The translations under genes and the position numbers were made by a program. Positions 40,915 to 51,398 of a stretch of DNA of 64,000 bases are shown here, piece by piece. The DNA comes from Diphasiastrum complanatum (taxonomy: Eukaryota; Streptophyta; Lycopodiopsida; Lycopodiales; Lycopodiaceae): assembly GCA_029204225.1 (NCBI GenBank), contig CM055102.1, positions 14,875,792-14,939,791 of the forward strand, written 5' to 3'. The first letter of the stretch is position 1. Each line of letters starts with the position of its first letter. A model generated the notes under the pieces. It made no database searches, was not told where the DNA came from, and was given only the letters and a program-made list of their open reading frames with translations.

Positions 40915-42191
40915 TGTTGGGTATAGACCCTGGTGCCCCTCCACCTGTCAGAAAGGGTTAGAACACTAGGATAGAGCTCTAACGTTCATCTAGTGGCCTA
41001 ATTGGTTGTTTTACTTCATTAATACTATTTCATCCTTCCCACCACTAATCTAACCACCTAAACTGCTTCATGTTTATGCTATGTAAATGACAAATGCAAG
41101 GATTGTATGAACATTAGTCTTTACCTCTGTAATACCATCATGTGAAAAACTCAACATAATTCTAGCAATTTTGCATTCATCATTCAAAGCAATAACACAA
41201 CATTACTAAAAGCATTCTCAACTACTAAACTTGAAATCTCCAACTCAATAATAAACAAATGATAGAGCAATAAATAAAGCTAACTGATTTGAGGTGGAAA
41301 CTCCCTCTTGTACATGGAGCAATGACCTTTTAGTGTTTGCTAATAAAAAGCCAAAGCATACTAGCCAACAATCATAGAAGATAGACAACCAAACTTTGAT
41401 CTAATGGCTTGGACTTGTTTCGATCTAGAATTGGATCAGATCTACTTCTTGGTTGGCCTTTGGTCTAGTTTGAATAGTGCCAAATTGTTAATTGAAAAGT
41501 TGTATGACACATCGGTTGACAGTCAGACCTATGATACTACTATTTTTTGTGAAATGTGATTAAATGAAGGTGAAAGGAGAAAGAAATACTCAGTTGGGTC
41601 TAACTTCCTAGCATGGAAGGCGAAGACCTCTCTCATCTTAAAGGGAGAAGAACCATGGCCCTGGGTAGATGGCACCGTAGAAATGCCTACAACCTAGGGA
41701 GGCAGAAATGGACCAGTAGGATTCAGAGGCCATGGTCCTCCTCTCTACATAAAAAGGGACCAACTCGAATTTGCTACACATGTACATACCTTTATTTCAA
41801 TAAAGCATATTAGATCTCTTGTGAAATGGATTTATGAATGTCCTTGCTCTCTATCACTTTTCCTCCATCTCTCATGCTTTTATTGTGTTTTGCTAATTGT
41901 TGGATCTGATTGTTATTGGGATTGCATGTTTTTATACTTTTTATGAGAGAGAAAGGGAGAGAGAGAAGAAGTAAGCTATCTTCATTGTGGATCTAGTGTT
42001 AATGGATATAGTGTTAATGTTTAGGGTTAGTGTATGGTAGAGTTAGAAGTAAATCCTCCATTCATGCTGAAATCTGAACTATGCTATCACTCTCATAGAA
42101 ACGAATCTACGCATGACAGCTAACTTCATCTCCTCAATGCTAGATTGATTAGATCTTGGGTTGAGGATAGGAAAGGAAAGAAAACCACTAC
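40915..42191 (+). repeat. LTR-like block, 1277 bp
   Basis: It starts TGTTGGGTATAG and ends CCACTACA, five bases from a plus-strand primer site. A TATA-like TACATAAAAAG (41746-41756) and AATAAA (41799-41804) lie in the order expected for U3-R in + orientation. A partner LTR is not visible. The inverted primer-site-like motif at its left edge is unexplained. Confidence 0.5.
41746..41756 (+). promoter_or_regulatory. TATA-like box in the LTR block
   Basis: TACATAAAAAG, 43 bp upstream of an AATAAA signal and inside the LTR-like block. A plausible promoter; no transcript evidence. Confidence 0.4.
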
Positions 42192-42195
42192 ATTT

Positions 42196-42214
42196 TTGGC
42201 ATCGTTTTCGAGGA
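42196..42214 (+). promoter_or_regulatory. Primer binding site, tRNA-Asp type, plus polarity
   Basis: TGGCATCGTTTTCGAGGAG follows the LTR-like block. It resembles the motif at 40895-40914 in opposite polarity and the Athila/Tat primer site. Confidence 0.5.
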
Positions 42215-43430
42215 GCTACACCAATTTTTTAGTTTGCAGCATGTTTGTTGGACGATTAGCTTGCATTAGGCATCTTGTCATGGCATGAATAGTGTTAAAT
42301 CTGCATTTAGGAGTAGTTTGGGAGTGATTTTGCCTGATTTGAGTGGATTTGCTTGTTTGAAATATAATCTGATTGTGGAACATGAAAAGCTACTCAGATC
42401 ACCTATCTTAAAATCCATTTGGATCTGAGATATTAGAAAAAAAACAACAAAAATTGGTCAAATTTGTCAGATTTTGGTCAAAAGGAAGCAAAAATCGTCA
42501 TCAAACCTAATAACTTTTTGAACTCTTTCAAGAAATGTTCGCTAAGTTGCAGGCACTTTTGGTTTTGATCACAAAACCTTCGGTTTGAAGGGAAAACAAT
42601 CCTTCCTAGCAGATTTTCAAAAACATCAAAAAAACCATAAAAAAAACATCAAAAAATAAAATAAAACCCTAAAAATACAGAAAAAGAACCTTCGTCCGAT
42701 TCACTGTGCATAGGTGTGATTCAGATTTATCTACTGCCAAGTCAGTGAAGAATTATATCGAAAATAGAAGGTTTCTCAGGGGATCAATTGTCATATTGTC
42801 ATATTTTTGCCAAAAAAATCTCTTTTTTGCAAAAATACTAGTATTACTCTTGATTCTTTGCCAGAACCTTTGTCGAGTTTCTAGATTATTCTATGTATAG
42901 TAATTTACAATTTTTGAGTTTGGCGAATATTCATAGAAAATCTCTATTTTTACCCTCACCAAACTACAAAAACTGTGTTTTTGTGTGCCATAAACCTTCG
43001 CTAGTTCTACCCTAGATTTATTTATGTCAAATTCTGAGTTCGAGAGTTCGACGAAGGTTATTTCCAAAGAATTTGTCAGAAAATCCTGATTAGAAAGTTT
43101 TTTTTTCCTTCCAAAAATAACACTGTTGAACCTTCACCGAGTGAATATTTGCCTAGGGAACCTTCTCCAGTTCTATTTTTAGGTTTTGATTTTCCAGATC
43201 AAGTCCTTGTCAAATTTTGGGTCAAATCTGATACAATCTGATTTTGATTCTAAGAAATTTTTCATTTTTGAGAAGTATCGATTGGTTGATTTTCGGCATC
43301 TTTTTCACGATATAGGAATCTGATTCTTGTCAAGTAGAAGAGATCTAGCAGATCTGTTCTGAGATAGTTTTGATTAAAAATCTAGATCCAATCTCATTGT
43401 CTGTTTGATTTAATCTGTAAAGATTGATGC
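42215..43430 (+). other. Leader of the plus-strand gypsy remnant
   Basis: Non-coding, between primer site and Gag. The words aaccttc..gag/agttc recur at least five times. Confidence 0.4.
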
Positions 43431-44640
43431 CCTTGGAGGTGCTCCTCAGGAATTCAATCCAATCATTGTTAGAAGAGCACTTCATTTGGATCTACCCAAA
43501 TACAATGCATTAACAGATCGAGTTAGATTTCTTCAGATCTATTCTGAATCTTGTGAAGTCTATGGCAAAGTTTTTCCCTAGGATAAAATTAAGCTTTTTC
43601 CTATGGCCTTAACAGACGTAGCACAAAATTGATACTATAATCAATATGAAACTGACTGTACAGATTGAGAGACTATTAAACGAGCCCTTATCACACGGTT
43701 CAAACCTTGGAATTTTATGGAAGACCTTTTTCTACTTTTAAGTAAAATTAAAATGGGAAAGCGGGAAATGGTTCGAGATTACATTGAACGGGTAAAATGC
43801 CTCAGATATGAGTGCGAACTGAGTTGATGAACGAAAATGTCGTAATTATGTGGTTTTTGCCAGGATTACCCAAAAGGATCAGACGTGAGCTGAAACGCCA
43901 TAATGAGTATGCAACCTTGCAAAATGCTATGGATGATGCAATTCGAGAGGAGGATGAAGATTCAGACGATGAGCCAAATATCAGTATGTTGCATTATACA
44001 GCAGGGCAAACCACTACGACATCCACCACTATTGCATCAATGAATGTCAACGCTACTGTAGAAATGATGCTCAATGAGTTCAAGAAACTCGGAAAGAACC
44101 AGCAAAAATAGATGGAAAAGTTGCAGTCGCAATTTGATGAGAAGATCAAAGCATTGGAAGATTTCCATGGACAAGCGAGCAAGGAACATGAGAAGTTTGC
44201 AAAGACTTTTCCTACTAGGGAAAATGTTTGGTGCTCCATTCGTATAGGAAATCACACAGTGAATGAGTGTCCTCAATTGAAAAAATGAATGGAAATCAAT
44301 ATATGTCCTTTGTGTAATTTGCCTGATCATGAGACTGCTTTTTGCAGCTTCAATCCTTGGAAAATTCAGCAACGGTATGCCCAGATAGGATATCGAGAAC
44401 CACATTATGGAGGAAATCCGACAACTAGACCTCATCAATCTACTCTCGGATACTCGGAATGGTTAGCCTTACCTGCCCCACCAAAGCACCCCGCTCCTCC
44501 TACCAATTTGATGGAACCAGAACCTTACAAAAGTGCTGACGAGCAATGGAACTATGGTAATGATCAAGAAGGTGGATCTTCAGAACAATATGCTATTTAT
44601 GTTGCCGCGCAACAACAAGCATCTATGTATCTATATTAGC
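43431..44640 (+). pseudogene. gypsy Gag with zinc knuckles, several stops
   Basis: The Gag core is recognisable in broken frames: FPMALTDVAQN, a YYNQYETDCTD stretch and TIKRALITRFKPWNFMEDL, then FLPGLPKRIRRELKRHNEYA and NAMDDAIREEDEDSDDEP, followed by NEFKKLGKNQ. Farther on are a degenerate knuckle (CSIRIGNHTVNEC) and a perfect one (CPLCNLPDHETAFC). Stops lie near 43590, 43630, 43665, 43825 and 44110. No protease, RT or integrase follows, so only the 5' part of an element survives or it was a gag-only derivative. Confidence 0.75.
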
Positions 44641-45640
44641 CAATTAGAATGGGTCTAATTCGACCTCATCCACAAATCTACTTGCCAAAAATAGTACAAA
44701 CACTATTTAGACATTTATTGACATAAAAAAATCTATCTCTAAGTTGAAACTCCAAGTTGGCCTCAAAATTGCCAAAATAACTCAACTAAACTAGTTGAAT
44801 TTTTCACATAATTTACTTTGTTGTTAGTTATAGTCATGTTAGTGGTTTTGTGTAATGCTTGAGGTTAGATGTTTGCAATGTGTGTTAGTGGTAGGTGTTG
44901 TGATCAACTAGGCAAATACAATCAAAATAGAGGCTAAATATATGGCTTGTGCCATGTATCTAAAGAGTACATGTGGATATCACGAACTTTTGCATGGAAG
45001 TTGGAATGCAAGTGCAAAAATGGGGGATTTGGCCTATGCCACATCCAGGGTCATGTCCGTGGGGAGGAAATGATCCCAAACCACGTTCTTTATTCATTAG
45101 TAAGAATATGTTCTTGATATGTAAGGCTTTAAGCCTTCTTGGTGTGCTACCGCAATCGGGTATATGTGTCGCTGCTTACGATGAATCAATACACCTTTTT
45201 TGGTGTCATCTTTTGGTTGATCATTGTTGTGATGCATTTTCAGTACTACTGCCAATCATCAGTGAATTGTTTACATGCAATTTGTGAATTCTGATAAAAT
45301 AGATTATTTAAGTATATTTGCATCACCTTCCATTGTGTAATGGGGTACCTTCGACCTTTTTCACATGCATTTTAAGAAACGCAATGAGCACTTTGACTTT
45401 GACTGATCAGTTTGAAAGTGCCACATGGCAATCATGACGCCTAATGCAAAGGGTGGAAAGCACAACACATCCGTTTGAAAAAATATACATGTATATTCCG
45501 CTTTTTAAGATGTTCAAAAAAGGGGTAAAATAATCACAAAAGGTATCCATTACATACGTATAAGGAGGAGCAAGTTTTTTGAGAAGAGTGTGTGGATTGA
45601 ATTCTACCAACTTTGTTTCTTGCAAAATAGAGCACCACAT
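44641..45640. other. Unassigned region
   Basis: I see no supported gene. An ORF of 104 codons at 44973-45287 (+) has no recognisable domain. Confidence 0.4.
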
Positions 45641-45641
45641 T

Positions 45642-45826
45642 TAGTCTTCTAAAGTTGATGATACATTGAGTAAAGCATGAGAGTCTAGCACTCTATGTTA
45701 CAATATTGAGTAAATATATAGATACATTGAGTAAAGCATGAGCAGTCTATGCATTTAGTCTTCTAAAGTTGATGGTACATTGAGTAAAGCACGAGAGGCC
45801 TCTAGCACTCTATGTTACAATATTCT
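45642..45826 (+). repeat. Two direct copies of a ~67-bp unit
   Basis: The block ttctaaagttgatg(a/g)tacattgagtaaagca...ctctatgttacaatatt occurs at about 45642-45709 and 45760-45826, with a partial copy between them. Confidence 0.75.
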
Positions 45827-45949
45827 AAGTCACCAAAAATGGTATTGATGGGACCTATCTTTAAATATAGCTTCTTACCCTTACAGAATTCTTGAGTTGA
45901 GACAAGGATTTAGCCTTTTGTCTTGAAGGAGGGAGAGCTTGGCTGTAGT

Positions 45950-48050
45950 ATAGTGCCAACTCCTGCCTGTGAGGTAGTTTGAGCTGCTTTTGAGGAGACC
46001 ACCCTGTTATAATTATAACAGGAGGAATGACATCTCTTGAATAACCCAATATCTAAATATCAAGAGGATCATCAATTTTAAGTAATCTTCCTTTTCAAAA
46101 AGCATAAGAGGATTTTTGATTGGATAAGAATCAGATAATAGAATTCTTTGTGCACTTTCGAATACAAGATCAACCAGTGAGGTGAGCAGAATCATCATCC
46201 TGAGGAAGAATTCATTTTCTCAACAGTTAGGTTCGAATGTCTTTTCCTGAGTAGAGCACTTCCTTCTCTAGGTTGGGACTGGTTTGACTTTAGTAATGCT
46301 GATAAGTTCTCCATAGGTCTAACAATTGGCCATATTTTAGAAGGTAGAAGAACAAGCTGTAGAGTGATCATTGTTAGCCAGTGCAATATGTTTCCAAGGA
46401 GGAGGCTGCTCTTCAATCGTGATAGAAGAGCTATTTTGGAAGATGTTGCTATTTCTTTCTCAGCTTAAGTGTTGGGCATGGTGTCTTGTGAGACCATCTT
46501 GGAGCTGTGAGGTCCTCTTTAGAAGGTTTGGGCCGTTGAAGAACTTCAACAGGCTGAAGATCTTGGCTATCTTATGGGAACATGGGAATGCCCTAAACAA
46601 TTGGCTAGGTGGTGCTCCGGCTTCTTGCGTTTGTAACATGTAGTCAGGAAGTCCTAGGAAGTGAAATTTTTGCTTGTACAATCAATTCCATCAACTGTCT
46701 TCGGATCTCTTGTTATCAGGTTTCCATAAAACACAGCCCCTGGCATGACGAGATGGGTGATGGATTTCATTTTTATCAGAAGTACTTCACCTAGACAACT
46801 GAGGGTCTCCTCAAGAGTACATCCATATATTGTGGGGAAGAAGGGGAGTTCAATTTCTACCAGCACTCCTAAATTGGAGGCATCCTCAATGGAAAATTCC
46901 TCAGAGTACTTGGGGTGACAAAAAAGATCTTGCCTCGATAGTTATAAGGATCGGAAACTGAAAGTATGTTTACTTCACTCTCACTAGCAAACGTGGGGCC
47001 ATAAGCTTTGTCAAGCAAATAACAAGAAAACCCACAAGAAAAGGAATCAGTGCATTCACCAAGCCCATAAGTTGAGACATACAACTTTTGCAAGAGGCTA
47101 CATGTTAACTTCACGTTGCAGATTCTGACAGAGACAAGCTTTGACGGCTTAAATTCTAGAATCAGCCTATGCATTCCAAGAGACGGGGACATAGGATTCA
47201 TGTAGGAGGTGCGGACTGCTGACATCAGCCTAACAGACCTCAGATGAATTGCTTACCGTTACGAAATAGCAATCTTAAAAAGATAAAAATCTCCTCCTGG
47301 AGCTTTTGAGCCAAGTAATTTTGCTCCCAGCTTGTTAAAATGAAATTTGACAAATCGCATAAGTACCTCAACAAAAAGGCACTGAACAACCACAGAATGG
47401 CGAGACACATGAATGGCATACTTTCTGAAACATGTCATGTTAAGATGGACAGAGTACTTATATTCCATCGGTTGTATGTCACTGGGAAAAAGCTGAGATA
47501 TGCTGTTGGGAAGCTCCACCTTCTTCTAAAGCTTGTATAATCCTGGGACAAGCATTTCCCTTCATAGATAGCTTGACCCTTGATGGTGAGCAGAGCTTCC
47601 TATTCCTGGAGGGAAGATTGGGGTGGGTCCACAAACTTGCAAATACTTGAACGCTTCTTATGCGAGCTGCTGCTGTCCGGACTAGGCCGGGGCTTCATTT
47701 GTAGACTGGGTACCTCCTTTGAATTGTTGGTTTCTTGCTCCAGCTGCATCTGGTCCTGCTTGCTGTGCTGGGCACAGCGCTATCTGAGATGGTGCTTCAG
47801 GGTTTGAGACTTCTCAGAGATGGCCTTAGTTTTTTCCAAAAGTCGGAAAAGGGTTTTCATAGCTTGTCCCTCTTCATAGTGAATGGGAAAGAAAGGTGTT
47901 GTGGGGATCTCCATGCAAAGCGAAACAACATGACTGACTGTGTCGACTGATTTCTCTCTGGTTATATACAAAAGATGAAAGTTCAAAAGCAGATTAAAGA
48001 GGAGCGACGAGGTTTTCAGAAGACATGGCTATGGAAGCCCAGACAGCAGG
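45950..48050 (-). pseudogene. Decayed protein-coding sequence, family not recognised
   Basis: A run of minus-strand frames with protein-like composition spans about 2 kb with frameshifts and stops. From 5' to 3': VDTVSHVVSLCMEIPTTPFF (about 47950), HLNMTCFRKYAIHVSRHSVV (about 47450), PSLGMHRLILEFKPSKLVSV and GECTDSFSCGFSCYLLDKAY (47225-46869), VLVEIELPFFPTIYGCTLEE (from 46866), and LVDLVFESAQRILLSDSYPI (about 46150). Neighbouring pieces join sensibly across frame changes, for example around 46890. None shows transposon motifs. It could be a pseudogene or a gene with several introns. I do not assign a function. It lies on the same strand as the kinase gene, 3' to it. Confidence 0.4.
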
Positions 48051-48744
48051 AGAGAGTTGAGTACCTGAGATCTCTGCCAAGGAGCTGAAGTTAGTGGGGG
48101 CTAGATAAAATATTTTGCTTCAGAAAAGGTACTTTTTAAGCACACCATTGTTTTTCATCCATTTTGGTGAACTTATGTAAAGTAAAAAATAATTATTCTT
48201 TTAGTCCAAAGAAACCTGGCACTTGCTCCTGCTGATAAAATCCATAGTCCGACAATAAACAATAAGGCGGAATGTACATTCCTGTAACAAACCAGTCGCA
48301 AGGTCTTTTCTCCTTTACAAGTATGCTTCATGCCAAGAAAAAAGTAAGAGTACATCCATAAGTTCATAATTCCTCTTAAAAATACAGACCTTCCCTTTCT
48401 ATGGTTACAATAAATGATGTTTCTTCCAAGGTTTGTGAATAAGAAGTAAAAATTTGACAACTGCCTGGGGCACCTGTGATCCATTGTAAATACTTTATAT
48501 TCTGGAGTACAGATGAAGTTACGGAAAATTTGCAGGTAAGACATTGACAATCATAATTAGCTAGCTGCAAATAGTTTCAGAATCCACAGCCAATGATGTT
48601 GGTGCGTGTTATAATTTCCTTGAAAGCTGAGTGCAGTTTCTTTGATACGAATCGTGCGACAGTAGATGCATCATTGATAGCTTCCAGCCACAACCCAAAT
48701 GTGAATCACTGCTCTGCATCACGCCCTTATAGAGCATTCTGCAG
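48051..48744. other. 3' flank of the kinase gene
   Basis: No recognised gene. It probably includes the kinase 3' untranslated region. No obvious oligo-T run (minus poly-A) marks a retrocopy end. Confidence 0.4.
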
Positions 48745-51342
48745 TTATGCCTCAGCATAGCCTTTGATTTCTGATGATATTTTACCAGGATGGTGACCAC
48801 TAAGAGGCTCTGCATTACTCATGGAGAGTCGGCGCAGAGTGTTTCTCTTGCAGGCTTCTTGATCAGGTCTCAAAGGGCCACTGTAACTTGCACGCTGCAG
48901 GGTACCCAAGTTTCTGTGAAGAATATTGTCCTTTGGCACTATATGAGAATTACAGTTGCCTGTTTCTCTGGCGATTATTTTGTTTCTTGTGGCATCAAAA
49001 GGGAGCTCAAAAGATGACCCTGTGCTAGATGATGATTTGGGCGACACAATTGCATTGTCCCCTTCCAATACGTGAAGCACTTGAGACATTTTTGGTCGTA
49101 GCTGGGGATCTTGTGTGATGCATAAAGCTGCCGCTTCTAGCATGCAGCTCAGTTCATTAGCATTAATGTTGTGTTCTAGACGAGGATCCAGCAGCTGGAG
49201 GTAAGATTGCTCTTCCAACAGAGGACGTGCCCATTCTGCCAGGCACTGCTGTCCTTTTGGACGGGAAATATCAATAGCTTTGCGACCACTAATAAGCTCC
49301 AAAAGCACGACTCCAAAGGAGTAAACATCCGCTTTTTCTGTGATTTGCCCAGTTTGCGTGTACTCAGGTGCCAAGTACCCGAAGGTGCCGATGACGCGAG
49401 TCTCAACTCCCTTATCTCCATTAGGCTGCCACCTTGCAAGTCCGAAATCCCCTACCATTGCTTCATAATCGTGAGTCAACAGGATGTTATTTGGTCGCAT
49501 ATCTCTGTGGACAATGCAACCCACCCGGCATTCTTCATGCAAGTATCTCAGGCCTCTGGCAGCTCCAACGGCAACTTTTTGGCGTGCATCCCATTCCAAG
49601 ACAGGCCTATTTCGGCCGTATAAATGCAGATCCAAAGAACCATTGCAGACGAACTCATAAACTAGCAACCGCCTGTTATTCTCAATGCAGTACCCAATAA
49701 GCATCACAAGGTTACGATGTTGGGCACAGCTGAGAACTTCCACCTCTGAACAAAACTCCTTGTCACCTTGAGTGCTTGCTAACTTGTGCTGCTTAACCGC
49801 CACTGGCTGACCATTTGGAAGTACACCTTGATGAACAGATCCAAAACCACCTTCAGCTAAAAAATTGGCATCACAAAATCCACCTGTAGCAACCTCCAAC
49901 TCTGCAAACCTGAACCTTTTTGGAGGTTTACCGAACACAGGCGACTTGTGCTGGCAAAAGGAGCACAATGGTGGTGGGCCTGGTGGCTTATCTCTGGAAA
50001 GGAGCATTGCTCTTCGGACACTAGAAACACGTTCCAGATTATCATGATCCGGACTAGAATGCCTTGTTGCAGGTACTGCTGGATCATGCGATTTAGTAAA
50101 TTGTCGAGTCTTTCCACTAGAAAATTGTAAGTTCTGATTCTGTTCGTATGGAGCTTCTTTTGAAGATAAGAAGTCGCATAGCATTTTCCGCTGAGGGTGG
50201 GAAGTTGTCTGTTGAGCAGATGGTGCCCACTCTGCAGAGATCTGACTTGAGACGCCCATCTCTGTAGTAAGGGTCTCATCATCACTCATTGAGAAGCTGC
50301 TCGAAGAACCCAGATGAAGGAATCGACATGATTCATTTCTGCCGATTTTCCGAAATCTTGAATGCGCCCTGAAATTAGCTCCTCTACTTCTCATAGTTTC
50401 TTGTGACTGCTGCTCCGAAGATAGTTTCTTGCACCTCAAGCTAGATAATGCAGATTCCCCGGCGGGATCGTTTGTATTCGGTTTTAGGCCATTCAAAGCA
50501 TTTTGACTGGCAGCATCGTGAAAAGATAACTCGAATTGGCTGCTGTTTGAAATATGTTTCACCAGAACTTCCTTCATCCCAAGTTGTTCTGTAGCTATAG
50601 AAGTGTTCTTGGAAATTTCACAGCTATCAAACTCAGGGCTGAGAGATGAAGAGCTACATGGCCCAGAGCTAGATAAAGACGGACTCCCAACTTCCGTGGC
50701 TGTAAATGGTGTGCTCACCAGCTCAGGACTACTGAGTGGAGTCCTGTGGACTGCATCCTGACAAGGGGTTAGTGAGGATTTCAGACTCGGACGATGCAAA
50801 TCATTCCTTTCTGCAGATTGTTTAAGGTTCAAACGAAGAATCTTGGGGTTGGACCTTTTAACAATCACAACGTTGCACTTCAATTCATCTAGGCATAATT
50901 TCGCTTCTCTCTGCAAGTTGCCGTCTATAACCACCCATGTTGCACAAAGCCTTTTTGCTTCTTTGGCTGTTGCTCCTCTACATGGAGCTGTTACAACCTC
51001 CCACGTAAACTGGACCTGTCTAGCTGCATCAAAACCCTTCTGCGTCCGCTGCTGCATCATGCTGGAAAACAGTTCGTTCACTGTGTCCTCTATATCTTTG
51101 TGATCTCTCATTCTACGACTGCTTGGCCTCATCGAACATTGTCCTTGTAGATTCCAGAAATCCCACTTCTTCCAACCAGGAATTATTGCAAGGAGAATGA
51201 CATGATCCTGAGGCTGCGCAACGTGAATATATGACCATTCCAGTGCGTGCCTTGTTAGGTCCTTTGTCCCATCCACTGCCACCACGATGACTTCTCTGCT
51301 ATTTCTGTCCCTTGTGGCTGCTTCTATTTTAGAACCCATCAT
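48745..51342 (-). CDS. Receptor-like cytoplasmic kinase with N-terminal USP-like domain
   Basis: 865 aa from ATG 51342; the frame extends 12 codons upstream without another ATG. Residues 17-165 form a USP/adenine-nucleotide-hydrolase-like domain (REVIVVAVDGTKDLTRHALE; ATAKEAKRLCATWVVIDGNL; LKCNVVIVKRSNPKILRLNL). A Ser-rich linker follows, then PPPLCSFCQHKSPVFGKPP and the kinase domain (about 478-762). Visible are the glycine loop EGGFGSVHQG (497-506), VAVK Lys 517, helix-C Glu 533, HRD Asp 614, DFG Asp 632 and APE Glu 660. The HRD-x-K Lys is Arg 616 (HRDMRPNN). This matches the plant family often annotated 'inactive protein kinase SELMODRAFT_444075-like', although the ATP and Mg ligands are present here. 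No transmembrane segment. The whole protein lies in one ORF without introns; Arabidopsis relatives, as I recall, have several. Confidence 0.9.
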   Translation of the reverse strand: MMGSKIEAATRDRNSREVIVVAVDGTKDLTRHALEWSYIHVAQPQDHVILLAIIPGWKKWDFWNLQGQCSMRPSSRRMRDHKDIEDTVNELFSSMMQQRTQKGFDAARQVQFTWEVVTAPCRGATAKEAKRLCATWVVIDGNLQREAKLCLDELKCNVVIVKRSNPKILRLNLKQSAERNDLHRPSLKSSLTPCQDAVHRTPLSSPELVSTPFTATEVGSPSLSSSGPCSSSSLSPEFDSCEISKNTSIATEQLGMKEVLVKHISNSSQFELSFHDAASQNALNGLKPNTNDPAGESALSSLRCKKLSSEQQSQETMRSRGANFRAHSRFRKIGRNESCRFLHLGSSSSFSMSDDETLTTEMGVSSQISAEWAPSAQQTTSHPQRKMLCDFLSSKEAPYEQNQNLQFSSGKTRQFTKSHDPAVPATRHSSPDHDNLERVSSVRRAMLLSRDKPPGPPPLCSFCQHKSPVFGKPPKRFRFAELEVATGGFCDANFLAEGGFGSVHQGVLPNGQPVAVKQHKLASTQGDKEFCSEVEVLSCAQHRNLVMLIGYCIENNRRLLVYEFVCNGSLDLHLYGRNRPVLEWDARQKVAVGAARGLRYLHEECRVGCIVHRDMRPNNILLTHDYEAMVGDFGLARWQPNGDKGVETRVIGTFGYLAPEYTQTGQITEKADVYSFGVVLLELISGRKAIDISRPKGQQCLAEWARPLLEEQSYLQLLDPRLEHNINANELSCMLEAAALCITQDPQLRPKMSQVLHVLEGDNAIVSPKSSSSTGSSFELPFDATRNKIIARETGNCNSHIVPKDNILHRNLGTLQRASYSGPLRPDQEACKRNTLRRLSMSNAEPLSGHHPGKISSEIKGYAEA

Positions 51343-51374
51343 CTCGGATCGAAGGTGAATGCGCCTCTTTTCTA

Positions 51375-51398
51375 TCAAGATTTCCCTTCAGAGCTCAT
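51375..51398 (-). other. Short upstream ORF before the kinase start
   Basis: An ATG at 51398 opens a seven-codon frame (MSSEGKS) ending TGA at 51375, 32 bp upstream of the kinase ATG. If it lies in the transcript, it could reduce initiation at the main start. Transcript start is unknown. Confidence 0.35.

Noticed and set aside
44973-45287. A 104-codon ORF as a host gene
   Set aside because: No domain, no neighbouring exons, and it lies in repeat-like DNA.
45950-48050. A meiotic topoisomerase VI B-like protein as the identity of the decayed gene
   Set aside because: I could not see a GHKL ATP-binding motif or recall enough of that family to support the match.
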